Positions 1-6,873 of a stretch of 18,091 nucleotides of DNA are shown here, piece after piece. How positions within the stretch are numbered: the stretch's first letter is position 1; every line of letters begins with the position of its first letter. The translations under genes were made by a program, and so were the position numbers. A model generated the notes under the pieces. It saw only the letters and a list, made by a program, of their open reading frames with translations. It was not told where the DNA came from and made no database searches. The DNA comes from Oscillospiraceae bacterium (lineage in GTDB: Bacteria; Bacillota; Clostridia; Oscillospirales; UBA929): positions 1 to 18,091 of the forward strand of contig JAISVY010000019.1 of assembly GCA_031271325.1 (NCBI GenBank), in the 5' to 3' direction.

Positions 1-1343
1 ACGCGTATGGTAATTGCCGTTTCATTCAGAGCAACACTTTGCTGGTTCTCCTCTTGCCATTGGAGCGTGGGGTATGAGGAATAATACGGATTCATTTTCC
101 ATATGCTGCTGAAATTCCAGCCATAATATGAGGATTGCGATTGCAATTGCGTAAGGCTCATATCGTCGCCGTCGTGCCCATTGCCGACTGTATCGCCATC
201 CGTGTTGGACATTCTTAGGTTGGTTTTCCCATAAATATTGGAGCATAGGGCAGATGCTTCACCTGTTACCCTGCCAAACATGCTGTTCCGTGAAGTGATT
301 GTTAAGGATGTATTGATTGCATAGCAATCCGTCACCCAGCTTCTGGAACCAGAATTGCCCACGATACCGCCCACATTGGCGTTACCCGTTAGCGTTGAGG
401 TTGAATAGCAATTATCGATGTCTGCATCTCCGGCGGTTGGCTGCATATGCCCCGCAATGCCGCCGACATTAGTTCCATAACCAGTTACACGTCCAGTTGA
501 GTAGCTGTCTTTTACCATCACAGGGCGGTTTGCTCCGGGACCAAACGTACCCACCAATCCGCCAACATTTGTTTCTCCTACGATAGTCGCTGAAGAGAAA
601 CATTGCTGCATGGTTCCCTGAAAATCGCCGACTAACCCTCCTGCGTCATTCCCGTAACGTGTACTGCCGCCAATGGCCGTGACAGATCCTGATGTCCGGC
701 ATTGATATATGTATGCGTAATCTGTTTTACCAACAAGTCCGCCAACTTCATATTGCCCTTGCACTGTTCCGTTGAAGGATGATTGTATGATGTCAAGCAC
801 ATCAGAGCCGTACATACTTCCTACAAGTCCGCCAACCCCATATCCGGTATCGCTTCGAACCGTACCGCTGCCATGGCAGTTGATTATTTGCAGATAATCA
901 TGAGCGTAACCCACAATAGCACCGACATGGTCTTCGCCGCTGTTTGTGATGCTGGCTGCCACATTCAAATTTTTAATGATTGTCGATCCTTCCGTCTCGG
1001 CAAATAGCCCTTGATAGGAGCGTATGCCTGAAATGGTATACCCGTTGCCGTCAAATTCCACACCTTCCAGTGTTTCCACGACGCCGTTCTTCCCGCCGGA
1101 GTATGTAGATACCGTGATGTCGTTCAAAAGAATGAAGCTGGTATTCGGATAATCCCCCATCGCCGCGAGCTGCGCGACAGTGCTGATGCCGTAGGGGGTT
1201 GTCCAGCCGTCACCACCCTCAAATGGGTGGTCTGCTTCCGCCGAAGCGGTGACATTCGCCGGAACATAGAACGCGAGCAGCGCCAGCGCCAGCGCGAGAG
1301 ACAGGATTTTGCTCGTCTTTTTAGGCATAATTCGCATTTTCAT
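1..1343 (-). CDS. Secreted GLUG-repeat surface protein, N-terminal part (runs off left edge)
   Basis: The frame is open for 447 codons from an ATG at 1343 to the left edge, so the C-terminus is missing. Residues 1-35 are a signal peptide (basic start, Leu/Ala-rich core, likely cleavage near ASA-EA). Seven GLUG-like repeats with cores such as VGGLVG lie near residues 139, 169, 199, 234, 259, 292 and 323, about 30 residues apart. They are followed near 410-430 by a typical domain-closing segment (GWNFSSIWKMN...YPTLQWQ). The last visible residues, SVALNETAITIR, look like the first strand of a BIG2 (bacterial Ig-like) domain. GLUG proteins are found on cell surfaces or secreted, often in adhesins or matrix proteins; the ligand cannot be told from sequence. 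The ribosome binding site is AAGGGGAAG just before the ATG. The gene is more AT-rich than most neighbours, which may mean transfer. Confidence 0.85.
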   Translation of the reverse strand, partial: MKMRIMPKKTSKILSLALALALLAFYVPANVTASAEADHPFEGGDGWTTPYGISTVAQLAAMGDYPNTSFILLNDITVSTYSGGKNGVVETLEGVEFDGNGYTISGIRSYQGLFAETEGSTIIKNLNVAASITNSGEDHVGAIVGYAHDYLQIINCHGSGTVRSDTGYGVGGLVGSMYGSDVLDIIQSSFNGTVQGQYEVGGLVGKTDYAYIYQCRTSGSVTAIGGSTRYGNDAGGLVGDFQGTMQQCFSSATIVGETNVGGLVGTFGPGANRPVMVKDSYSTGRVTGYGTNVGGIAGHMQPTAGDADIDNCYSTSTLTGNANVGGIVGNSGSRSWVTDCYAINTSLTITSRNSMFGRVTGEASALCSNIYGKTNLRMSNTDGDTVGNGHDGDDMSLTQLQSQSSYYGWNFSSIWKMNPYYSSYPTLQWQEENQQSVALNETAITIR

Positions 1344-1386
1344 GAGTAACTTCCCCTTTACTTTTGAATTTTTGAATCGTAGCTAT

Positions 1387-1415
1387 AGTATAAGCCCGAA
1401 TTATGCCAATGTTAA
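1387..1415 (-). promoter_or_regulatory. SigA-type promoter of the GLUG-repeat gene
   Basis: On the minus strand TTAACA (1415-1410) and TATACT (1392-1387) are separated by exactly 17 bases. Transcription would begin near 1380, giving a leader of about 37 bases. Confidence 0.6.
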
Positions 1416-1512
1416 TGATATTTTATCCGTCTTGCTGATATTTTGTGTTTCACTCTATCCGATATAATTTCCCGTGCAAGAATACAGCCGACGATGACAT
1501 AACACCCCGCAG

Positions 1513-1549
1513 CCCCCTTCCGGCGGAAGGGGGTGGCGGCGAAGCCGCC
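1513..1549. repeat. Pair of GC-rich hairpins in the spacer
   Basis: CCCCCTTCCG (1513-1522) pairs perfectly with CGGAAGGGGG (1524-1533). Directly next to it GGCGGC (1535-1540) pairs with GCCGCC (1544-1549) around a GAA loop. The 346-base spacer 1344-1689 holds this, a promoter at its left end and another repeat at 1624-1679; I see no gene in it. It probably belongs to a dispersed intergenic repeat family and may also end the transcript of the regulator gene at 1690. Confidence 0.6.
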
Positions 1550-1623
1550 GGGGGATGTCTGCACACCGGGGGATGCCCACGGCAGTTAACAACGAACAGA
1601 TAACAGTTAACAATTGAAGACGT

Positions 1624-1662
1624 GTAGGGCGTGACGACCCCGGCACGCCGCCGGTTCCCTAC
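1624..1662. repeat. GTAGGG/CCCTAC-bounded intergenic repeat, copy 1
   Basis: The 39-base element starts with GTAGGG (1624-1629), ends with CCCTAC (1657-1662), and contains GACGACCCCGGCACGCCG. A closely similar inner sequence occurs on the minus strand of 14069-14148, and a shorter match at 17299-17336. A perfect 16-base palindrome (1664-1679, CAACCCCC then GGGGGTTG) follows at once. Confidence 0.55.
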
Positions 1663-1689
1663 GCAACCCCCGGGGGTTGTCCCTCTGTT

Positions 1690-3069
1690 TTATCCCAGCC
1701 ACGCCTCATGCAGCGACTTTATCGCGCCGCGCAGTTCGTCATCCCGCAAGCCGCCGAAACCGAACAAGAGGCGGATGTGCCGCTCGTCCGGCGCATCGTA
1801 AAACTGCGAGACGCCGGTTAGCCGTACCCCGGCATCGGCGGCGAGACGGAGGTACCGCTCCTCCGTACCCGGCATTTTAAGCCGCAGCCGCACGAACAGC
1901 CCCGCGCCGTCGTCTTCGGCGGCGACACGCGACTCCAGCGGCTTGAGCAGCTCCAGCAGCGCTTCCCGGCGGCGGCGGTACAGGGTTCGCATTTTCGACA
2001 CGTGCCGCTCCAAGTGCCCCTCCCGGATGAACGCCGCCAGCGCCAGCTGTGCCGGAACCGGCACGGCACAGGCGATGCGGCTCTCCCGCCAGCGCTCCGG
2101 GAAACCCGGCGGCAGCACCATATATCCGATACGAAGCCCCGGCGCGAGGCACTCCGAAAACGAACCGAGGTAAATCACCCGCCCGCCGCCGTCCATACTC
2201 TGCAGCGACGGTATCGGCAGCCCCCGATAGCGCAGTTCGCTGTCATAATCGTCTTCCAAAATGACCGCGCCTGTCTCCTCAGCCCATTTCAGCGCCTCCC
2301 GCCGCGCTCCGGCGCTCAGTACGCCGCCCAGCGGAAAACGGTGCGACGGCGACAGATACAGCACGTGCGGCATCGCGGCGCGAAGAGCGGCGCCGTCCAC
2401 GCCCCCGCCCCGCGACGGGACGGTGACGACATTGCGCCCGTACGACTTCAAGAGTTTCCGGTAGGGGGTGTAACCGGGATCTTCCATACCGAACCGCGCC
2501 TCTTCCGGGAACAGCGGCAGAAGGGAAAGAATCAGCCACTCCAGCCCCGGTCCGATCACGACGCGTGACGGGTCGGCGGTCACCCCGCGCAGGCGCTTCA
2601 AATACCCGCAGAGAGCGAGGCGCAGAGGAAGCTCCCCCTGCGCTTCGCCGCGCTGCAAAGCGCCGGTTTGCAGCAGCGCGTCTTGCTGTACACTCCGCCA
2701 AAGCCTGTGCGGGAAGGCGGTTTCGTCGATCCTGCCGAACCGGCAGTCATACCGGGCGTTCTCCGGCGCGCGGGCGTGATCCTCCCCGGGCATGGGAAGC
2801 GGAGCGGCTTTCTGCGGCACGCGCTCAATCGCCTCCACAAAAAAACCCTTTCGGGCTTTCGCGCGGACAAACCCTTCGGCGGTCAACTGTGCGTAGGCGT
2901 TTTCCACGGTGATGACCGAAACGCCGCACAGTGACGACATCTCACGGCGCGACGGCAGCGCCTCCCCCGCGCCCAGTTCCCCGCTCTCGATGCGCGCGCG
3001 GATATGGCGGTATAGCTGCTCGTATAAGGGTTTGGGCTGACCGCGCTCCAGCGGCGGAAAGATCAGCAT
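1690..3069 (-). CDS. MocR/PdxR-type regulator (GntR helix-turn-helix plus aminotransferase-like domain) lacking the PLP lysine
   Basis: 459 residues, the usual MocR length. Residues about 12-78 form a GntR winged helix (PLYEQLYRHIRARIESGEL, ...LPSRREMS...GVSVITVENAY). The rest is a fold-type I aminotransferase-like domain with SPSHRFPLG, EDDYDSELRY and GSFSECLAPGLRIGY. MocR proteins normally bind PLP through the lysine of a GTFSKxLAPGLRxGY motif. Here that codon (2154-2152) is GAG, giving Glu306. The motifs on both sides are intact and in frame, so this is not a frameshift. The protein may bind PLP weakly, bind another ligand, or act without an internal aldimine. The ATG at 3069 follows a good GGAGGA site. 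The gene is divergent from an ECF S-component-like gene and its promoter lies inside an inverted repeat, which suggests autoregulation and joint control. Family is near certain; the ligand is unknown. Confidence 0.93.
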   Translation of the reverse strand: MLIFPPLERGQPKPLYEQLYRHIRARIESGELGAGEALPSRREMSSLCGVSVITVENAYAQLTAEGFVRAKARKGFFVEAIERVPQKAAPLPMPGEDHARAPENARYDCRFGRIDETAFPHRLWRSVQQDALLQTGALQRGEAQGELPLRLALCGYLKRLRGVTADPSRVVIGPGLEWLILSLLPLFPEEARFGMEDPGYTPYRKLLKSYGRNVVTVPSRGGGVDGAALRAAMPHVLYLSPSHRFPLGGVLSAGARREALKWAEETGAVILEDDYDSELRYRGLPIPSLQSMDGGGRVIYLGSFSECLAPGLRIGYMVLPPGFPERWRESRIACAVPVPAQLALAAFIREGHLERHVSKMRTLYRRRREALLELLKPLESRVAAEDDGAGLFVRLRLKMPGTEERYLRLAADAGVRLTGVSQFYDAPDERHIRLLFGFGGLRDDELRGAIKSLHEAWLG

Positions 3070-3084
3070 GTGGCTTCCTCCTAG

Positions 3085-3130
3085 CTGGTCTTGTTATATT
3101 TTATATTTCTGGCACTATCAATAAGACCAG
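3085..3130. promoter_or_regulatory. Inverted-repeat operator around the mocR-type promoter
   Basis: CTGGTCTT (3085-3092) and AAGACCAG (3123-3130) are perfect inverted half-sites 30 bases apart. Between them on the minus strand lie TTGATA (3121-3116) and TATAAC (3098-3093), 17 bases apart, a good SigA promoter for the regulator. The half-sites abut the outer ends of the -35 and -10 boxes. On the plus strand TTGTTA (3091-3096) and TATCAA (3116-3121) could act as a weaker promoter, with a 19-base spacer, for the gene at 3223. Binding by the regulator is inferred. Confidence 0.6.
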
Positions 3131-3222
3131 ACAGGGGTTAAGATACCCGTAGAAGCGATTCGGATTCGCCCGCAGCCCCCTGTGGTCTTCACAGCGGATT
3201 GAGTCCCTTTGAAAGGAAGAAA

Positions 3223-3882
3223 ATGTTTATGGAAACGGCAAAGAAAACCGTCGGCGTCGCCGACATCGTGCTGGTGGGATTGTTCTCCGCGCTGGTCTTC
3301 GCCGCGTCTTGGCTTCAGATCGGCATCCCGACGCCGCTGGGCAACACGCGCATCCACCTCGGCAACGTGCTCTGCCTGCTCTCCGGCTTCATGCTGGGCG
3401 CTCTGCGGGGAGGGCTCGCGGCGGGGGTCGGCTCGATGCTGTTCGACTTTACCAACCCGCTTTATTTTGCGTCCGCGCCGTTTACGCTGGCGTTCAAGTT
3501 CGTGATGGGGTTCTTGTGCGGCTTGATCGGGTCGCGTATCCGGGACGCGGAGAAGGTAAAGTATCGTGTCCTGAACGCCGAAACGGGCGCTTTGGCGTTC
3601 AACGTAACCAAAAAGCAAAACGATTTCGTCTACAAAATCATAGCCGCCGCCGTCGGGCAGCTGACCTACATCGCACTCTACCTCGGCAAGGGGTATTACT
3701 GGGATGCGCTGACGGTGCAGAAATCCTCGCCGGAAGCGGCTTGGATCGATGTTGTCGTCGGCAAAGCCCCGGTGTCGCTGTTCAACGGGCTGCTCGCCGT
3801 GGTGATCTCGGTACCGCTGGCGCTGGCGCTGCAAAAGGCGCTGAAAGGCGTACCGCTGATGAAGAAGATCAAGAAGGGGTGA
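3223..3882 (+). CDS. ECF-transporter S-component-like membrane protein
   Basis: 219 residues with about five or six hydrophobic segments. The N-terminal half (LVGLFSALVFAASWLQIGIP, TRIHLGNVLCLLSGFMLG, GGLAAGVGSMLFDFTNP, APFTLAFKFVMGFLCGLIG) resembles the substrate-binding S subunits of ECF vitamin transporters. These work with a shared EcfT and two ATPases, not encoded here. The ATG at 3223 was chosen because AGGA ends 5 bases before it; an in-frame TTG at 3199 and an ATG at 3229 are alternatives. The gene is divergent from a MocR-type regulator across a shared operator. Members of that regulator family often control vitamin B6 genes, so a B6-like substrate is possible but only inferred from position. 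Its 3' end overlaps the convergent lgt-like gene by 14 bases. Confidence 0.8.
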   Translation: MFMETAKKTVGVADIVLVGLFSALVFAASWLQIGIPTPLGNTRIHLGNVLCLLSGFMLGALRGGLAAGVGSMLFDFTNPLYFASAPFTLAFKFVMGFLCGLIGSRIRDAEKVKYRVLNAETGALAFNVTKKQNDFVYKIIAAAVGQLTYIALYLGKGYYWDALTVQKSSPEAAWIDVVVGKAPVSLFNGLLAVVISVPLALALQKALKGVPLMKKIKKG

Positions 3883-4678
3883 CGGGAACTTTCTTCTTGC
3901 TAAACGTGTAAAACACGAGGATTGCCGCGCCCAGCAGGAAGAGCGGGATGGATATATACTGCGAGGTGGTCAGCCCTCCGTAAGTGCCGCGGATAAGGTC
4001 GCCCCGGTAGAACTCTAAAATAAACCGCCCGACAGCGTAAGCCATGAAGTAAACGGATGCGGTCAGCCCCGGTTTTCCGCTCTTGAGACAGACGACGCTC
4101 AAAACAACCGCCAGCGCGGCAAGAAATACCGCTTCAATCAGCGGCGCCGCCAGCAGCGGCACGCCGTGCGGCGCGGACAGCGATTCCGGCGGATAGACGA
4201 CGGCGAACGGGTGATGCGCCGAGACCGGAACCCCGTAGCAGCAGCCCCCGAAGAGGCAGCCTACCCTTCCGATCGCGTGACCCAGCGCGATTCCCGGCGC
4301 GTAGGTATCCAACAGCGGGATCAGTATCTTTTTATTTTTGCGGTTGAAGATGTAAATCGCCGCGAGAATTCCCAAAAGACCGCCGTAGAAAACAATTTCG
4401 CCGAATACATAACGGAACAACTCACCGGCGGGAACCGTCTCGTATTTCTCCCACGAGACGATAACCTCCACGATTTTCATCACCGGGCGCAGTGTAACGG
4501 AACCGACGATACCTCCCGCGAGCGCGACCGCAAAGGTCAGCATCACGTCGGTGCGGTCGAGCGCCGCCTTTTTTCGCGCCAGCAGCCAGGACATCAGCGC
4601 GGCGGCGCAAATACCGGTCAGCATCAAAAGCCCGTATGCGGGAACCGGTCTTCCGAAGATGTTGATGAACGGGTGCAA
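3869..4678 (-). CDS. lgt: Prolipoprotein diacylglyceryl transferase family protein, cysteine-rich variant
   Basis: Lgt moves a diacylglyceryl group from phosphatidylglycerol to the lipobox cysteine of prelipoproteins in the membrane. The 269-residue product has about seven membrane segments and family landmarks: HPFINIFGRPVPAYGLL at the N-terminus, FYGGLLG near 97-103, the signature GHAIGRVGCLFGGCCYG at 133-149, and GRFILEFYRGD near 217-227. In classic Lgt the signature reads GRxGNFxNxE; here the Asn after RxG is Cys141, and two more cysteines follow. Such variants occur in clostridia and may act on other substrates. The start is a TTG at 4678, 8 bases after GAGGTG (4693-4688); the more upstream TTG at 4696 lies before that site. 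A hairpin with a T-run (4695-4725) sits in the leader. Confidence 0.82.
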   Translation of the reverse strand: MHPFINIFGRPVPAYGLLMLTGICAAALMSWLLARKKAALDRTDVMLTFAVALAGGIVGSVTLRPVMKIVEVIVSWEKYETVPAGELFRYVFGEIVFYGGLLGILAAIYIFNRKNKKILIPLLDTYAPGIALGHAIGRVGCLFGGCCYGVPVSAHHPFAVVYPPESLSAPHGVPLLAAPLIEAVFLAALAVVLSVVCLKSGKPGLTASVYFMAYAVGRFILEFYRGDLIRGTYGGLTTSQYISIPLFLLGAAILVFYTFSKKKVPVTPS

Positions 4679-4694
4679 AAAGACAACACCTCGC

Positions 4695-4725
4695 AATAAA
4701 AATCATGTCCGCAGGCGGACATGAT
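4695..4725 (-). terminator. Hairpin plus T-run upstream of lgt (terminator or attenuator)
   Basis: ATCATGTCCGC (4702-4712) pairs perfectly over 11 bases with GCGGACATGAT (4715-4725), with a 2-base loop. On the minus strand the stem is followed by TTTTATT, the layout of an intrinsic terminator. It could end the transcript of the DUF4190-like gene at 5008 or attenuate transcription into lgt, whose ribosome binding site follows directly. Confidence 0.5.
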
Positions 4726-4898
4726 GAGGTTGCAGACAAAGCCGTTTTTGCTCCGAGCGAAGCGAGCTGTCAAGTGAGGAAAACTGGAGCAAAATCTCAA
4801 TTTTTGCGAAGTTTTTCGAACTTGCCGGGCAAAACGGCGCATGACTGCACAGCTGCGCCTTTCAGTTTTTCATGTCCTCATTCAGACATGATGAGTGT
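4726..4898. other. Structured non-coding spacer with several inverted repeats
   Basis: The lgt-DUF4190 spacer (4679-5007) has no convincing long gene. TTTTGCTCC (4746-4754) pairs with GGAGCAAAA (4786-4794). GCCGTTTTTGC (4741-4751) can instead pair with GCAAAACGGC (4829-4838). CATGTC (4871-4876) pairs with GACATG (4885-4890), and GACATGATGAG occurs directly at 4718-4728 and 4885-4895. The stretch could be a small non-autonomous element or a structured 3' region. Confidence 0.4.
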
Positions 4899-5018
4899 AT
4901 GTACAGCAACGCCTTACGCCATGAAAACTATCAACCCACTAAAAACAGCGAAGAGCTTATTCTGTATCTGCAATGTATGACCTATGAATGCATTGATTGG
5001 AGATTCTCTACCAATTAA
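4872..5018 (+). CDS. Possible 48-residue small ORF, unknown
   Basis: The frame runs from an ATG at 4872 (or 4899) to TAA at 5016-5018. It has a protein-like mix of residues (YSNALRHENYQPTKNSEEL, then LYLQCMTYECIDWRF) and is more AT-rich than the nearby genes. No ribosome binding site precedes either ATG, and it overlaps the convergent DUF4190-like gene by 11 bases. It may be the decayed end of a transferred gene or chance. I do not recognise it. Confidence 0.2.
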   Translation: MSSFRHDECMYSNALRHENYQPTKNSEELILYLQCMTYECIDWRFSTN

Positions 5019-5289
5019 AATCGCTCAAGCCGCCGATAACATTTCCTGCGGCGCATATGGCGGCGCCGCACACGATGGTAACGATGGTGGCGATCGCCAA
5101 ACCGACAATACCCATGACCAATCCGGCAGTCGCCATGCCTGTGGGCTGACCGGCCGCTTTGAGCTGCTTCATTGCGAGAGCGCCCAAGATGACGGCGACG
5201 ACACCCGCCGCGATTCCGACAAAACTAACGCCGGGGATGAACATGAAAACAAGAGAGATAATGCCAAGAACCAGGGACGCAACAGCCAT
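5008..5289 (-). CDS. Small DUF4190-like membrane protein
   Basis: A 93-residue protein with two hydrophobic spans: MAVASLVLGIISLVFMFIPG (first 20 residues) running into a Gly/Ala-rich stretch, then GMATAGLVMGIVGLAIATIV toward the C-terminus. The short basic link KQLKAAGQPTG between them is typical of DUF4190-type proteins, whose function is unknown. The ATG at 5289 has GGAG 9 bases upstream; an upstream in-frame ATG at 5304 has no such site. It has its own strong promoter at 5360-5389, so it need not depend on the spoVAC transcript. The spacing after spoVAC is about 120 bases. Confidence 0.75.
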   Translation of the reverse strand: MAVASLVLGIISLVFMFIPGVSFVGIAAGVVAVILGALAMKQLKAAGQPTGMATAGLVMGIVGLAIATIVTIVCGAAICAAGNVIGGLSDFNW

Positions 5290-5343
5290 AATAAATCGCT
5301 CCATTCATAATTATGGTATGTGCCCGCGCTTCGCTGTTTTGAG

Positions 5344-5389
5344 GGGGTTGATAAACCCCAGTATACTATATGGCAGCGGGTTGTGTCAA
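5344..5389 (-). promoter_or_regulatory. Strong SigA promoter with a palindrome at the start of transcription
   Basis: TTGACA (5389-5384) and TATACT (5365-5360) are 18 bases apart on the minus strand. Immediately downstream, GGGGTT (5344-5349) pairs with AACCCC (5354-5359) around GATA, so the predicted first transcribed base (about 5353) falls inside the hairpin. It may be a repressor site or a stabilising 5' stem. Confidence 0.65.
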
Positions 5390-5409
5390 GTAAAATGTTC
5401 ATGGAATAT

Positions 5410-5871
5410 TCATAATAAGCCCTGCTGCAAGAGCCGTATTACCCACAATACCGCGCCGTAAACGACGGAAGCCAGCAACCCGAAGATCAGGACGGGACCG
5501 GCCACGGAAAACATTTTTGCCGTAAGCCCCGCGACAAGCCCCTCGGTTTTATACTCCATCGCCGGAGACACCAGCGCGTTGGCGAAACCGGTTATGGGAA
5601 TCAGCGTGCCGCCGCCCGCCCATTTGGCGATTCTGTGATACAGCCGGAACGCGGTCAGGAACGCGGACAGCGTCACCAGCGAGATCGCGGTGGCGGCGGA
5701 CGCTTTCTCCGCCGTCAAACCCCAGCGGATATAGGTATCGGAGAGGAATTGACCCAGCATACAGATGCCGCCGCCGACCAGCCATGCCAGCGCGGTATCC
5801 CGCGCCAGATGACTGGCCGGCGTTTTGCCTTTCACGTATTGTTTGTATTCTTTCTTTGACATGCCGATCAC
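5410..5871 (-). CDS. spoVAC: Stage V sporulation protein AC
   Basis: SpoVAC is an inner-spore-membrane protein of the SpoVA channel, which takes up dipicolinic acid during sporulation and releases it at germination; B. subtilis SpoVAC is also mechanosensitive. The 153-residue product shows the conserved start MSKKEYKQYVK, then LVGGGICMLGQ, GGGTLIPITGFANALVSPAMEYKTEG (split by eye into GTLIPITGFAN and SPAMEYKTEG), and AKMFSVAGPVL. The GTG at 5871 lies 7 bases after GGAGG; the ATG of MSKKEY at 5862 is the alternative. No spoVAD or spoVAE follows, although the three are usually adjacent, so this may be an isolated copy. A forespore-type promoter candidate lies at 5891-5919. A gap of 86 bases separates it from the MerR-GGDEF gene. 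Confidence 0.93.
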   Translation of the reverse strand: MIGMSKKEYKQYVKGKTPASHLARDTALAWLVGGGICMLGQFLSDTYIRWGLTAEKASAATAISLVTLSAFLTAFRLYHRIAKWAGGGTLIPITGFANALVSPAMEYKTEGLVAGLTAKMFSVAGPVLIFGLLASVVYGAVLWVIRLLQQGLL

Positions 5872-5890
5872 ACGACCGCCTCCCTGTGGG

Positions 5891-5919
5891 TAGTATCCCA
5901 ACAGGGCGGCGATGTATAC
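5891..5919 (-). promoter_or_regulatory. Candidate SigG-type promoter of spoVAC
   Basis: On the minus strand GTATA (5919-5915) and GATACTA (5897-5891) are 17 bases apart. The first fits the SigG -35 pattern and the second matches 6 of 7 positions of CATWMTA, as expected for a spoVA gene. The position also argues against starts upstream of about 5890. Confidence 0.45.
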
Positions 5920-5957
5920 GCGGCTAAGCGCCTCGAACCCCGGATGGTTTTCGCGCC

Positions 5958-6830
5958 CTAAACTCTTCGTATAACAACCGTGTCTTTGCCGAGTTTCCGG
6001 GCGTCTTCCATGACGTCATAGGTTTCACTCAGTCTGCTGCGCAGTTCTTCTTTTGTGACGACCCCCGCCACCAAACCGAAACGGGAACCCAGCGCGGACT
6101 TCGGAACGCCTTTGATCTCCCGCTCCGCATATCCGGTGATGACCGTTTTCATCAGCATCTCCGCTTCGTCCGCCGCCGCCGCGAACACGCCAATGAATTC
6201 GTCACCGTGGGTGCGCCCGACAGATGCGCCGGCGGATGTCAAGACCGATGTTATCGAGTCGTAAAAAGCCGTGATGGCGCGGTCGCCCGCGTCATGCCCG
6301 TAACTGTCGTTGATCGCTTTCATGCGCCAAATGTCTCCCCGAAACAGCACGATGGGTTCTTTGGGGTTTTCTGCGATCAATGCCTCCGCCGCCTCAATGA
6401 CGGTCATATTGCCGGGCATATTTTTCATCATTTCGCGTACATCGGATACCGGTGCCAACATTAGATCGATCGATCGATCCACATCAAATCCCTCTCTTTC
6501 CACAAATGCAATGATCCTGTCAATTTGCAGCCCGCGGGTGATCTCTTCGTTATGACGCCTGCGGTTGTCAATGCGCTTTGCCTTGAGCAGACGCAGCAGA
6601 GCGGCGGTGTCGGCGGGACCGTTCAATACCGATTTAATTTCACGCAGCGACAGCCCCACATTTTTCAGCAGCAGAATCCACCGCAGGAGCTTTTCCTGCG
6701 TCTCGCCGTATAGGCGGTATCCAGTCCATTCGTCCGTTTTTTGCGGCTTCAAAACCCCTTCCGCGTCATAATGCCGCAGCAGTTTGACCGAGACGTTGTT
6801 TTTTTGCGCAAACTCACCGATTTTGAGCAT
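5958..6830 (-). CDS. MerR-type DNA-binding domain fused to a degenerate GGDEF domain
   Basis: 290 residues. Residues 1-75 are a MerR helix-turn-helix and wing (MLKIGEFAQKNNVSVKLLRH, then GYRLY at 38-42). A helical linker follows, and about 155-290 is a GGDEF domain with INDSYGHDAGD at 173-183 and HGDEF at 208-212. GGDEF domains make or sense cyclic di-GMP; here the first Gly of the signature is His and the usual DxD metal motif reads DIW (166-168), so activity is uncertain while GTP or nucleotide sensing remains possible. A MerR-type regulator with this domain as effector would couple a nucleotide signal to transcription. The ATG at 6830 follows GGTGG by 5 bases. It has a MerR-type promoter (6874-6904), which points to autoregulation, and it precedes spoVAC on the same strand. 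Confidence 0.88.
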   Translation of the reverse strand: MLKIGEFAQKNNVSVKLLRHYDAEGVLKPQKTDEWTGYRLYGETQEKLLRWILLLKNVGLSLREIKSVLNGPADTAALLRLLKAKRIDNRRRHNEEITRGLQIDRIIAFVEREGFDVDRSIDLMLAPVSDVREMMKNMPGNMTVIEAAEALIAENPKEPIVLFRGDIWRMKAINDSYGHDAGDRAITAFYDSITSVLTSAGASVGRTHGDEFIGVFAAAADEAEMLMKTVITGYAEREIKGVPKSALGSRFGLVAGVVTKEELRSRLSETYDVMEDARKLGKDTVVIRRV

Positions 6831-6873
6831 CAAACCACCCGCTTAACCTTTATTGTTGGGAGCTCCTGTGAAT

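Noticed and set aside
1455..1646. A 63-residue frame in the spacer before the MocR-type gene
   Set aside because: It is made of the hairpin and GTAGGG repeats, has an Arg/Pro-rich product and no ribosome binding site.
2140..2172. A frameshift or sequencing error as the cause of the missing lysine in the MocR-type regulator
   Set aside because: The frame is continuous and the conserved residues on both sides are correct; only the one codon differs. A substitution error cannot be excluded but a frameshift can.
3118..3834. A 238-residue open frame on the minus strand
   Set aside because: It lies antisense to the ECF S-component-like gene, is full of Arg/Gln/His, and has no ribosome binding site; it is a shadow of a GC-rich gene.
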